Source: Agromyces aurantiacus (GTDB taxonomy: Bacteria > Actinomycetota > Actinomycetes > Actinomycetales > Microbacteriaceae). Taken from it: 64,000 nucleotides of DNA. Below the pieces are notes generated by a model. That model saw only the letters and a list, made by a program, of their open reading frames with translations, was not told where the DNA came from and ran no database searches. The stretch lies in contig NZ_JAFBBW010000001.1 of the NCBI RefSeq assembly GCF_016907355.1, positions 1,240,001 to 1,304,000 on the forward strand, given 5' to 3'. The position numbers and the translations under genes are program-made. This document shows positions 35,715-43,784 of this stretch, in pieces. Within the stretch, counting starts at the first letter, position 1. Each line of letters begins with the position of its first letter.

Positions 35715-36512
35715 TCACAGCCCCTGGGCCTTGAGCCACGCGAGCACGGCGTCGGCGACTTCGCGCCATCCGCTGTCGATCGTGAGCGAGTGGCCGCGCC
35801 CCTCGAACTGCTGGAGCTCGTTGACCGTCATGGCATCCCGGTACTGCTTGAGCGTGGAGCGCGTGACGACATCGGGAACGGTGTGGTCGGCGGTGCCGGA
35901 GATGAGCAGCAGCGGACCACGCGGATGGCGCTTCGTGTCGACCGCGGCCGGCGAGTGCATCTGGAAGTTCGCCGCGGCGGCCTGGAACAGCGGCCGGGCG
36001 GGCGACGGGATGGTCCACCGGTCGTACAGCGCGTCCGATTCCTCCTCGCTGACGGCGTTGCCGAACCCGTACCGGAATTGCGGCTTCGTGAGCGACACCG
36101 ACTTGTGCAGGTTGGCGGGGTTGCCGAGCGCGGGGAAGCCCGACCGCAGCTGTGCGAGCGGCAGCGGCAGCACGCCCTTGATCTGCGCAGGATCGATCGC
36201 GACGGCCCCGGCGCCGATGCCCTCGCCGAGCAGCTTCTCCGCGATCAGGCCGCCGAACGAGTGTCCGATCAGGATCGTCTCGTCACCGAGACGGCCCACG
36301 ACCTCCGCGAAGTGGGCGGCGACTTCGTCGATGCCCAGGTCGGCGACGGCATCAGGATTCGCGCGCGCGCCCTCCACGGTCTCGGCCTCGTTCGGCCATC
36401 CGGGGGCGACGGGGTCGTACCCCGCTGCGCGGAACACCTCGACCCACGGCGCCCAGCTCGTGGCGTGCAGCCACAGGCCGTGGATGAAGACGACGGGACG
36501 GTTCTCGGCCAT
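35715..36512 (-). CDS. alpha/beta hydrolase
   Basis: A 265-residue hydrolase: oxyanion loop FIHGLWLHATSW, nucleophile elbow GHSFGG (Ser85), acid near ISGTADHTVPD, His in EGRGHSLT. It is paralogous to the hydrolase at 13514 (shared FPALGNPANLHK and EEESDALYD segments). ATG at 36512 follows AAGGAGCC. First gene of an operon with the SDR; the divergent LysR gene probably controls both through the intergenic palindrome. Confidence 0.92.
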   Translation of the reverse strand: MAENRPVVFIHGLWLHATSWAPWVEVFRAAGYDPVAPGWPNEAETVEGARANPDAVADLGIDEVAAHFAEVVGRLGDETILIGHSFGGLIAEKLLGEGIGAGAVAIDPAQIKGVLPLPLAQLRSGFPALGNPANLHKSVSLTKPQFRYGFGNAVSEEESDALYDRWTIPSPARPLFQAAAANFQMHSPAAVDTKRHPRGPLLLISGTADHTVPDVVTRSTLKQYRDAMTVNELQQFEGRGHSLTIDSGWREVADAVLAWLKAQGL

Positions 36513-36572
36513 GATCAGGCTCCTTGTACTCGGGGGACAGGACCAGCACACACCCGCCGCATCCGTCTCGTC

Positions 36573-36608
36573 CAAGACCGATCGGACGCAGATCGATAAC
36601 CGGTCTTG
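36573..36608. promoter_or_regulatory. LysR-type dyad between divergent operons
   Basis: CAAGACCG and CGGTCTTG are perfect 8-base arms separated by 20 bases that themselves contain ATCG/CGAT. The dyad lies 61 bases from the hydrolase start and 44 bases from the LysR start, in the only gap between them. Confidence 0.65.
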
Positions 36609-36651
36609 CATGGATCGCGGAGGACGGGCACGCTTCGGGGAGGAGGAGCGG

Positions 36652-37590
36652 ATGGACCTCGATCTGCGATCGGTGCGCTACTTCGTCGCCGTGGCCGAGG
36701 AACTGCACTTCGGACGCGCCGCGGCGAAGCTGCACATCAGCCAGCCCGCGCTGTCGAAGCAGATCCGCCGCCTCGAGTCCGACCTCGGCTTCCGGCTCTT
36801 CGCACGCGACAGCCGCCACGTCGCGCTCACCGCCGAGGGCGTGCGATTCCTGCGCGATTCGCGGGTGCTGATCGCGCAGGCAGAGCGGATGACGCGTCCG
36901 GACGATCGCGGCATCCGCATCGCGCACATCTTCGATCTCGACGCGAGCCGGGTCGTGGCCGACGCCTTCGCGAAGCGGTTCCCGACGGTCCCGGTGATCG
37001 CGAGTTCGATGGACAGCCGTCGCCAGTTCGACGCGCTGCTGAACGGACAGCTGGATGTCGCGATCCTCCGCGTCACGCCCGCCATGACCGCCGATCACCC
37101 CAGCGGGTGGTCGCACCGCCTGCTGCGCCTCGAGCCGTTCTGGCTCGTCGGCCGGCCCGGGGACCCGGCGGCGGAGGCGGCTTCGCTCTGGGACCGCCCG
37201 CTGGAGGTCTTCGGGGATCCGACGGGGTCGGCCCTCTTCAACGTCCACGGCCAGTACCTCGCGGCCCTCGAGCACCGTCTCGGCACGTCGTTCCGCTGGC
37301 TCGGCAACCCGGGGACGTTCAAGCATTGCCTGGCACGGATGCGTCGGTCCACGGATGCGGCGTACCTCCTCGAGTTCGAGTCGTACGCGCTCCGCTACCG
37401 CCAGAAGGGCATGCCGATCCACCGCCCCGAAGAGCTGCAGCCCCTCTACCCGTGGTCGATCGCGTGGCGCGACGAGCCGCTCACCCCCGCGGTCGCCGGC
37501 TTCCTCGACGTGGCCGCCGAGCAGTCCGCCGAGCGGGAGTGGCTCTACCCGGAGGGGGTCGGCCCGGCCTGGCAGCCCGACGGGGCCTGA
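36652..37590 (+). CDS. LysR family transcriptional regulator
   Basis: A 312-residue LysR regulator. The HTH is very canonical (RYFVAVAEELHFGRAAAKLH, ISQPALSKQIRRLESDLGF), followed by a substrate-binding domain (DRGIRIAHIFDLDASRVVAD). ATG at 36652 follows GGGGAGGAGGAG; an upstream ATG at 36610 is less likely. Divergent from the hydrolase-SDR operon. Confidence 0.93.
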   Translation: MDLDLRSVRYFVAVAEELHFGRAAAKLHISQPALSKQIRRLESDLGFRLFARDSRHVALTAEGVRFLRDSRVLIAQAERMTRPDDRGIRIAHIFDLDASRVVADAFAKRFPTVPVIASSMDSRRQFDALLNGQLDVAILRVTPAMTADHPSGWSHRLLRLEPFWLVGRPGDPAAEAASLWDRPLEVFGDPTGSALFNVHGQYLAALEHRLGTSFRWLGNPGTFKHCLARMRRSTDAAYLLEFESYALRYRQKGMPIHRPEELQPLYPWSIAWRDEPLTPAVAGFLDVAAEQSAEREWLYPEGVGPAWQPDGA

Positions 37591-37683
37591 CGGGCTCGAA
37601 CATGCTCAGCCGGTTGAACGCAGCAGGGCGGCAGGGGATCTTCCCCATCCGCCGTGCCGTCTCGATCGGCGCCTCCCGCACTC

Positions 37684-37702
37684 TGGTATCACCCTGATAC
37701 CA
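37684..37702. promoter_or_regulatory. perfect palindrome upstream of RHH-Doc pair
   Basis: TGGTATCA-CCC-TGATACCA has perfect 8-base arms 36 bases upstream of the antitoxin ATG, next to a possible -10 (TACGAT, 37708-37713). This is the expected binding site of the RHH antitoxin. Confidence 0.75.
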
Positions 37703-37737
37703 AACGGTACGATGGTGGTCGACGGAAGGACGGCGCC

Positions 37738-37941
37738 ATGGCGATGACCCTGCGACTCGACGAGGCTCACGACCAGCTCCTCGAGGTCCTGGCTGCGAAG
37801 TTCGGGCGCTCGAAGACCGAGGTGGTGCAGATCGCGCTCGACGACCTCGCGGCTCGTGCCGACAAGTCCGCCCGCACGCGTGCGGCCTTCGATCGCGTCC
37901 GTTCCCGCGACGCCGAACTGCTCGAGCGTCTCGCCCGGTGA
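37738..37941 (+). CDS. ribbon-helix-helix antitoxin
   Basis: A 67-residue RHH/CopG-type DNA-binding antitoxin: MTLRLDEAHDQLLEVLAAKF, then GRSKTEVVQIALDDLAAR, followed by a charged tail that would wrap the toxin. ATG at 37738 follows GAAGGACGG. Its stop overlaps the GTG of the Doc-like gene (GTGA), the usual coupling for a toxin-antitoxin pair. Confidence 0.88.
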   Translation: MAMTLRLDEAHDQLLEVLAAKFGRSKTEVVQIALDDLAARADKSARTRAAFDRVRSRDAELLERLAR

Positions 37942-38336
37942 GCGCGGGACGCGAGGTCGAGTACCTCGACCCCGAGGACGTCGAGGCACTGCTCGACGAC
38001 GAGGGATTCCACTTCAAGGACGGCGCCCGGGGCCGCAACCTCCTGCTCTCGGCTCTTGCCGCGCCGATGCCCGTGTTCGGCGAGGAGGTGCACCCGACGC
38101 TCGACGAGAAGGCCGCGGCGCTCCTGCTCGCGCTGATGCGCAACCATCCGCTCGCCGACGGGAACAAGCGGCTGGCTTGGTTCGCGACCGTCGCGTTCCT
38201 CGAGCTCAACGAACTCGACCTCGTGGTCGATGACGTGGCCGAGGCCGACAGGTTCCTCCGCGAGGTCGCAGCGGGTGCGGCCGATCTCGACGAGGTCGCC
38301 GCCTGGGTCCGCGCCCGCATCCGTCCGCTCGCGTGA
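37938..38336 (+). CDS. Doc/Fic family toxin
   Basis: A 132-residue Fic-fold toxin with the active-site motif HPLADGNKR at 70-78, matching the HPFxDGNKR signature of Doc and Fic proteins. Doc phosphorylates elongation factor Tu, Fic transfers AMP; the short length and the RHH partner favour Doc-like. GTG at 37938. The active-site His and Arg are intact, so the gene should be functional. Confidence 0.9.
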   Translation: MSAGREVEYLDPEDVEALLDDEGFHFKDGARGRNLLLSALAAPMPVFGEEVHPTLDEKAAALLLALMRNHPLADGNKRLAWFATVAFLELNELDLVVDDVAEADRFLREVAAGAADLDEVAAWVRARIRPLA

Positions 38337-38372
38337 CGGTGCGGCCGCGATGGGCGGACGGGATGCCGCGCA

Positions 38373-39610
38373 TTAGACCGCTGGCGACCCCACCGGTCGG
38401 CCCGCGAGGAGGTTCGCCACGAACCCGGCGAGGTCGCGCCGCAGCCCCGAGTACGCGGCGGGATGCGGCGTCTCCGCGTCGATCACGGCGGCGATCCGCT
38501 CGAGCGTCGGCCGCACCAGCCCGCCGGCCGCCGCCGACCACGACCCGAGCTGCGTCTCGAGGTCGTCGATGGTGAGATCGGCGTGCCGGTACACGCTGTT
38601 CACGGCGAACGCCATCCGCCCGTCGTTCGGTTGGTGCCGCAGCGGCACGGTGTCGTAGGCGGGCGCGAGGGTCGTCGGGGCGTCGAACGGATGCAGCAGC
38701 GCGAGGTTCTTGGCGTGCAGGTCGACGTTGCCGATCGCGACGGCGAGCACGACCATCCGGGCCAGCCGCTCGACCGAGTCCCGCCCGGCCTGCGCGCGCA
38801 CCAGCGAGTGGAACCGGTCGAGCGACGCGTCACCACCCTGCTCCTGATACTTCTGCGTGCGCGGGATGCCGAGCGCCTGGCACAGGTCTTCCTGGTGCAC
38901 CCGCCCGGTCGGGGCATCCGTGGCCCGGTCGTAGCGTTCGATGACGAGCGCACGGATGTCGCCGAACTCCTCGATCCACGTGTCGTACTCGATGAGGCCG
39001 AGCACGCGGGCGATGCGCGCGCCGTACTCCTCGTCGAAGATCATCGTCGGGTACCGCGCGACCTCGGGCTTGAGGATGTGGGTCGACGGGAAGCCGTCAT
39101 GCACCCGGTGCCATCCGTCGTCGATGCGGGCGAGCACGACCTTCGGCTGCACGCCGTTGAGCGAGGTCTTGCCGGTGGCGCGGTCGTTGCCGAGGGGGAG
39201 TGCGGCGGGACTCTGCAGCAGGCGGCCGATGCCGGCGTCGTCGATCGGACTGGTGAACGGCGTGCGCGGCTCGCCGGGCGCGGCCGGGTCGTAGATCTGC
39301 AGTGCGCCGGCGACGTCGCGGCCGTAGTGGGCGAGCAGCCCAGCACGTCGTATTCGGGCAGGCGCGCCTGCGCCGCGAGGTCGGCGAGCAAGTCGCCCTC
39401 GGGGAGCAGCTCGGCGAAGAAGTTGCGTCGCCGCGCGACCTGCGAACGGTTCCCGAACGGCACCAACGGCACGGAGGTCGACAGCTGGGTGCTTCCCAGT
39501 CCGAACCGTTCGATGGCGCTGCCGGATGCCTCGAAGTCGAACCGTCGCCAGTCGGCACCGACGAGGCGGCCGACCTCATGGCCGTAGAGCTCGACGGTGA
39601 GCTCAGGCAT
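38373..39610 (-). pseudogene. hipA: hipA-like serine/threonine kinase toxin, frameshifted
   Basis: HipA toxin gene interrupted by one missing base. The N-terminal frame (PELTVELYGHEVGRLVG to LPEYDVLG) runs from 39610 to about 39341; the rest is in another frame from about 39340 down: LLAHYGRDVAG, then SLNGVQPK (P-loop-like), NVDLHAKNLALLH and AYDTVPL. All kinase motifs survive in the second frame. The lost base is in the CCC at 39339-39341 (GGGG expected on the coding strand). The total length, 1238 bases, is one short of a whole number of codons. Starts inside hipB (8-nt overlap). It could be a sequencing error or programmed/phase variation. Confidence 0.85.
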
Positions 39611-39860
39611 TGCCGTCGCCACCGTCCGGGCCGGCCGGCTCGTCGAGCTCGGCGTAGAGCCGCACGCCGGTCGCCTCGAGCATCGCGAACAGCCGCTCGG
39701 TGAGCTTGCCGGGCTTCCCCGCTTCCATCTCGGAGACCCAGCGCTGCGTGAGCCCGAGCTCGGCGGCGAGCTCGCGCTGGCTCAGCCCGCGCGCGAGCCG
39801 GCCCTGCTGGAGCATGAGGCCGAGGGTCTCTGCGTTGGGCACACGACCGCGGTAGCTCAT
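39603..39860 (-). CDS. hipB: HipB-like antitoxin/repressor
   Basis: An 85-residue XRE-type HTH protein: LGLMLQQGRLARGLSQRELA, AELGLTQRWVSEMEAGKPG, then KLTERLFAMLEATGVRLYAE, which ends in the strand that pairs with HipA. ATG at 39860 gives the usual HipB length. Three operators lie upstream. Its frame is intact although hipA is disrupted, so it could act as an orphan repressor. Confidence 0.9.
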   Translation of the reverse strand: MSYRGRVPNAETLGLMLQQGRLARGLSQRELAAELGLTQRWVSEMEAGKPGKLTERLFAMLEATGVRLYAELDEPAGPDGGDGNA

Positions 39861-39876
39861 GAGCGGGCTCCGTTCC

Positions 39877-39946
39877 ACTACGAATTCGTAGTCAAACTAT
39901 ACGACTACACTTTCGTAGTCAATGGGTCATGACTACGTTTTCGTAT
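39877..39946. promoter_or_regulatory. three spaced HipB operators
   Basis: ACTACGAATTCGTAGT (39877-39892, perfect), GACTACACTTTCGTAGTC (39903-39920) and GACTACGTTTTCGTAT (39931-39946) share the GACTAC...GTAGTC pattern. Centres lie 27 and about 28 bp apart. Multiple half-site pairs of this type are the classical HipB arrangement. Confidence 0.85.
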
Positions 39947-40053
39947 TGCCGCTCGGGAACTCCGCGGTCAACGTCCCTCCGCACCGTGAGGTCGCCCGCG
40001 GGTAGGGTTGGCCGAGTCCGGCCGCCGGCCCGCACCCCCCCCGAAGGACCCCC

Positions 40054-41646
40054 GTGAGCCTCATCCGCTTGAACGACGTCAGCATGCAGTTCGACGGGCG
40101 CCCGGTGCTCCGCGAGGCGTACCTGAGGCTGCGCCGCGGCGACCGGGTCGGGCTGATCGGCAAGAACGGCACGGGCAAGACGACGTTCCTCGAGCTGGTG
40201 CTCGGGCGGCGCGAGCCGTCGGGCGGCACCGTCGACGTGACGCTCGGCACGACGATCGGGTACTTCTCGCAGTTCTCCGAGCTGGACGGCGAGCAGAGCA
40301 CGTACGCGACGCTGAGCGCCCACTTCACCGAGGTGCACGAGACGCAGGCGCGGCTCGACGAGATCGGCCACGCGCTGGCCGAGCCGATGACGGATGCCGT
40401 GATGAGCCGCCTGCTCGCGGAGCAGGGCGAGCTGTTCGAGCGGATGGACCGCATCGGCGGCTGGACGTACGAGAACACCATCGACACGGTGCTCACGAGC
40501 CTCGGCTTCGACGAGGAGCGGCGTCACCTGCCGGTCGACCGGTTGTCTGGCGGATGGCGCAACCGGGCCGCGCTCGCGCTGATCCTGGTGCAGGCGCCCG
40601 ACGTGCTGCTGCTCGATGAGCCGACGAACTTCCTCGACCTCGACGGGGTGCGCTGGATCGAGAACTGGCTGCAGGGGTTCGCCGGCGCGCTGCTGGTTGT
40701 GTCGCACGACCGGCAGTTCCTCGACGGGGTGGTCGACCGGATCATCGAGATCGAGAATTACCGGCTGCAGGAGTACGAGGGCAACTACTCGGCGTACGTG
40801 CATGCGAAGCAGTCGCGGCTGAAGATGCTCGAGCGGCAGTTCGCGCACGAGGAGGAGCTGCTGGCGTACGAGCAGGCGGCATCCGCTGCCCGCCGTGAGG
40901 CGGCCCGGAACCCGTCGAACGCGGTCGCGCGCCGGCTGGCCGACATCAAGAAGCGGCAGGCGCCGCGCCCGATCGACCGGATCATCACGGGCATCTACGA
41001 CGGCCTGCGGGTCTCGAACGACCTGCTGACCGTGACCGGCCTGGCGAAGGGCTTCAACGGTACGCCGCTGTTCGAGGGGCTCTCGTTCGACCTGCAGCGC
41101 GGCGACCGGGTCGCGGTGGTCGGCTCGAACGGGTCGGGCAAGTCGACGCTGCTGGACGTGCTGACCGGTGAGACCGAAGCGGATGCCGGGACGGTGCGTT
41201 GGGCGAAGGGCGTCAGGTTCGTCTCGTACAACCGGGTCTACGCCGAGCTGGACGTGGACGACACCGTCGGGCACTCGGTGAACGCGTACCCGGATTCGCT
41301 GGCGTTCACGGCGACGAAGAAGAGCGTGAACCGGTTCCTGTCGATGCTGCAGTTCTCGGAGGCCGACCTGCAGCAGAAGATCGGCACCCTCTCCGGCGGC
41401 CAGCGTGCCCGCGTCGCGATCGCCCAGTGCCTGCTCTCCGGCGCCGCCGTGATCGTGCTCGACGAACCCACCAACCACCTCGACATCACCTCCACCCAGG
41501 TGATGGAGCGCGCGCTCACGCACTTCCCGGGCGCGGTGATCGTGGTCTCGCACGACCGGTTCTTCGTCGACAAGCTCGCCGATCGGCTGCTCGTGTTCGA
41601 CGGCGGGCCGCGGGTGCGAGAGACGGCGGCGACAGGGGCGCTCTGA
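40054..41646 (+). CDS. ABC-F family ATPase
   Basis: A 530-residue protein with two ATP-binding cassettes and no membrane segments, the ABC-F build of ribosome-associated translation factors and antibiotic-protection proteins. Cassette 1: Walker A GKNGTGKT (36-43), signature LSGGW, Walker B LLLDEPTNFLDL. A linker of about 85 residues (rich in Arg/Lys/Ala) precedes cassette 2: GSNGSGKS, LSGGQRARVAIAQ, VLDEPTNHLDI and SHDRFFVDK. GTG at 40054 follows GAAGGACC. EttA/Uup-like rather than a specific resistance factor; subgroup uncertain. Confidence 0.93.
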   Translation: MSLIRLNDVSMQFDGRPVLREAYLRLRRGDRVGLIGKNGTGKTTFLELVLGRREPSGGTVDVTLGTTIGYFSQFSELDGEQSTYATLSAHFTEVHETQARLDEIGHALAEPMTDAVMSRLLAEQGELFERMDRIGGWTYENTIDTVLTSLGFDEERRHLPVDRLSGGWRNRAALALILVQAPDVLLLDEPTNFLDLDGVRWIENWLQGFAGALLVVSHDRQFLDGVVDRIIEIENYRLQEYEGNYSAYVHAKQSRLKMLERQFAHEEELLAYEQAASAARREAARNPSNAVARRLADIKKRQAPRPIDRIITGIYDGLRVSNDLLTVTGLAKGFNGTPLFEGLSFDLQRGDRVAVVGSNGSGKSTLLDVLTGETEADAGTVRWAKGVRFVSYNRVYAELDVDDTVGHSVNAYPDSLAFTATKKSVNRFLSMLQFSEADLQQKIGTLSGGQRARVAIAQCLLSGAAVIVLDEPTNHLDITSTQVMERALTHFPGAVIVVSHDRFFVDKLADRLLVFDGGPRVRETAATGAL

Positions 41647-41768
41647 CAGCGCATACTCGATTAGGGCCGGTTCCGGATGCCGCGGGAAAACGGGATCCGA
41701 GCCGAAGCGAAAGCATGCGCCAGCAGGAGGATCCGCCGTTCGCGTGCTCCCAGGCGCAGGGACGCGCT

Positions 41769-42320
41769 CTAATGCCCGTTCTGGCCGTTGGCGATGTAGT
41801 GAACCTCATTGGGGTCTCTGATTCGCACGCCATTGGCGTAGGTCGCGCCGCCAGCTTCCGTCCAATGAACCTCGACATAGTCACCGACCCGAAGCCCTAC
41901 CCCGAATCCGTGCATGGTCCCAGTGAACAGATCATCGCCGATGAGCCAGCTCTCTTTCTGAATCAGCTCTTCGCTATCACCATCCGGCTGATCCGATTCT
42001 TCCGCTCCAGCCTGTGGTGCCTTCTCAACGAACCGCATGCGAACAGCCCACGTGACCCTGACGGCGGGCTCGTGCCGACGGATTAGCCACCACATTCTTC
42101 CGGGTCCGGGATGAAGCTCAAGCGCCTGTGCCTCGAGCCGCGCGGCCTCGTTTGCGGCTCGCTTGAGCCGGTCAGCATTCCACGCGCGGTATGCGAGAAC
42201 AAGCGTCACTACCACCGCGGCAACTGTCCCCAGAGCGGCAATGGCGTTGACGATCAGGCTCGGCCAGTCATACGCCTCGGTCGGGCGAACATGATGGTGA
42301 TGAGGGTGAGCGAAGATCAC
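41769..42320 (-). CDS. membrane-anchored hypothetical protein
   Basis: A 183-residue protein: a His-rich start (HPHHHHVRP), one transmembrane segment at about 22-44 (IVNAIAALGTVAAVVVTLVL), then a soluble domain with strands (MWWLIRRHEPAVRVTWAVRM) and a C-terminal IRDPNEVHYIANGQNGH. No family recognised. Codon use is less G/C-biased than neighbouring genes, as for the whole block to 46 kb. GTG start at 42320. Confidence 0.72.
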   Translation of the reverse strand: MIFAHPHHHHVRPTEAYDWPSLIVNAIAALGTVAAVVVTLVLAYRAWNADRLKRAANEAARLEAQALELHPGPGRMWWLIRRHEPAVRVTWAVRMRFVEKAPQAGAEESDQPDGDSEELIQKESWLIGDDLFTGTMHGFGVGLRVGDYVEVHWTEAGGATYANGVRIRDPNEVHYIANGQNGH

Positions 42321-42449
42321 GAGCCGAGGCTAGCTCAACCGATGCGCGCTCAATGGCGGTTTACGCACACCGGCCTGCCCGACCAGCCTTGGGCACCCGC
42401 CCCCGCGTGCATTCCCGGATGACCTCGAACGCGAGACCTTGGCAAGGTG

Positions 42450-42656
42450 TCACTCGACGTAGACGTACCGCCAGGTCTGTTGCCCGTTGGCATCGTGGCC
42501 ATCGCCGGAGCCCAAATAGCGGACGGTAGTGTCAGCCACTTGGAATTCAGCGACCCGATTCAAACCACCTTCAGAGATGAGCGTTCGCTTTTCGCCGTCT
42601 AGCGGCCCACCATCCAGCCACACCCGGTACGGTTCACCTGCGTTTGGGAAGTCCAT
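42450..42656 (-). CDS. small hypothetical protein, 68 aa
   Basis: A small soluble protein (PYRVWLDGGPLDGEKRTLIS, then a beta-rich C-terminus WRYVYVE). GGPLDG followed by strands is reminiscent of short phage or mobile-element proteins of unknown function; no firm family. ATG at 42656; no strong ribosome site seen. Lower G+C than the flanking core genes. Confidence 0.55.
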   Translation of the reverse strand: MDFPNAGEPYRVWLDGGPLDGEKRTLISEGGLNRVAEFQVADTTVRYLGSGDGHDANGQQTWRYVYVE

Positions 42657-42771
42657 GGGCGGAAGCTTGCCGGATGCGGCCGAAGAACTCTAGTGAGCGG
42701 ATAATGCCGCGGCCGAGACCGGAGACGGGGCCAGAACCCGCCGTCATCGCGTCAGGTGCCACGCAGCCCGT

Positions 42772-42891
42772 TCAGTTCCGGCTGAATTGCTTGAGCGGTT
42801 TATAGTCATCAAGGTCGAGGATGGCCCGGCGGATAGCGCCAAGGTCTTGGCTCGGTACGTCAACCGTCAACGTCAGCGTACCCTTCGCCAT
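42772..42891 (-). CDS. possible 39-aa small protein
   Basis: ATG at 42891 opens a 39-residue frame (TLTLTVDVPSQDLGAIRRAI, ending KQFSRN). The strand-then-helix pattern looks protein-like, but it is short, lacks a clear ribosome site, and could be the end of a decayed gene. Immediately upstream on the same strand is the padR fragment. Confidence 0.3.
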   Translation of the reverse strand: MAKGTLTLTVDVPSQDLGAIRRAILDLDDYKPLKQFSRN

Positions 42892-42907
42892 CGGCTTCAG
42901 AGCCGGA

Positions 42908-42964
42908 CTTCATGACGTGCTCGGGCGTGCCGGTGGCGCCGACCTGCGCCGCCGCTTTGGCGAC
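42908..42964 (-). pseudogene. fragment of a padR gene
   Basis: About 57 bases match the 3' region of the PadR gene at 8007-8057, with roughly four in five bases alike. On the minus strand it reads AKAAAQVGATGTPEHV, against AQAAAQVGRTGTPEQV in the intact protein. The sequence loses similarity on both sides. It is a relic, which suggests rearrangement at this locus. Confidence 0.6.
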
Positions 42965-43181
42965 TCGAATGTCGGCCACGACGGGCGTGCCCGCGCACAG
43001 CAGGCGTAGGAGCCGGTGCCGCGCGGGGTCGCCGCGGCGCCGGGAGGTACGGGGATGCCGCGGCCTCGATGCCGGCCCGAACGCCGGATGGGGGCAGTTC
43101 GTGACTAGGACTGGACGGGTGGTAACTAAAATTCCAGGTGCTTCGGCACCGGGCGCACTGTTCAAGCGTCAGTTGCCGACC

Positions 43182-43784
43182 TCAGAGGATTGCGTCAATA
43201 TCACGAACGATCGCGGTGACGGTGTCGATGGCACCCAGAGCATCCGTATCACTAAGCGGCGTCACCATACCAGGGGTAAGCGGGTCCGAGTCAGATTGAT
43301 GGACGATTCGATTCCTTCGCGTAACAATCAAGCCAAGAGCGAGCTTTGTAGAACCCGCGTCGTTGCCGAAGACTGTGCTCCAAAGTTTCGGGATGCCAAC
43401 GATAGACAGAGCGCTGCCAATGTCATCCGGCTTTTGGAAAGTCTCTAGTGCCAGGCATTGGGAGACATGTGTGCGAGCAGCCAGTTCTTGGTCGGCCAAA
43501 CTGGCGGTCGCGAGAATCTGCCGAACCGCGTCAAAAGAAACGCCGACCTTGGTCGAAGTCGAAGTCGATGTGAGCCGTCCGAGCATCAGGTCCACCGCGC
43601 GATCTAGCACCACCCCATGGAAATAGTGATCCATGGCCGAGACAATCTGTACCAGTCCCGCACGATACATGTCCGACGCATCGACGCGGCCGACGGTCAA
43701 CGTGCCAATCCGCTGACCTAAGGCGACCACATCGCGGGCACGTGACGCGTCAGTCTCAAAGTGGGAGAGTCGCGCGGTCGGCAT
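43182..43784 (-). CDS. HEPN domain protein, probable RNase effector
   Basis: A 200-residue all-helical protein with the HEPN signature R-N-x3-H at Arg157-His162 (RRNRIVHQ), the active site of HEPN ribonucleases. The N-terminal half (RAGLVQIVSAMDHYFHGVVL) matches the RiboL-PSP/MAE_28990-like HEPN group, in which a conserved Asp-His helix precedes the catalytic arm. ATG overlaps the stop of the ParA-like gene by one base (TGATG), so synthesis is coupled. The G+C is low for this genome. RNase or abortive-infection function is inference. Confidence 0.8.
   Translation of the reverse strand: MPTARLSHFETDASRARDVVALGQRIGTLTVGRVDASDMYRAGLVQIVSAMDHYFHGVVLDRAVDLMLGRLTSTSTSTKVGVSFDAVRQILATASLADQELAARTHVSQCLALETFQKPDDIGSALSIVGIPKLWSTVFGNDAGSTKLALGLIVTRRNRIVHQSDSDPLTPGMVTPLSDTDALGAIDTVTAIVRDIDAIL

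Noticed and set aside
37654..37737. 28-codon N-terminal extension of the RHH antitoxin
   Set aside because: It would put the operator palindrome inside the coding region; ATG at 37738 has a good GAAGGACGG site and gives normal RHH length.
42821..43009. Plus-strand 62-aa frame over the padR relic
   Set aside because: Its composition is poor, it lacks a ribosome site, and it is the antisense of the padR scrap.
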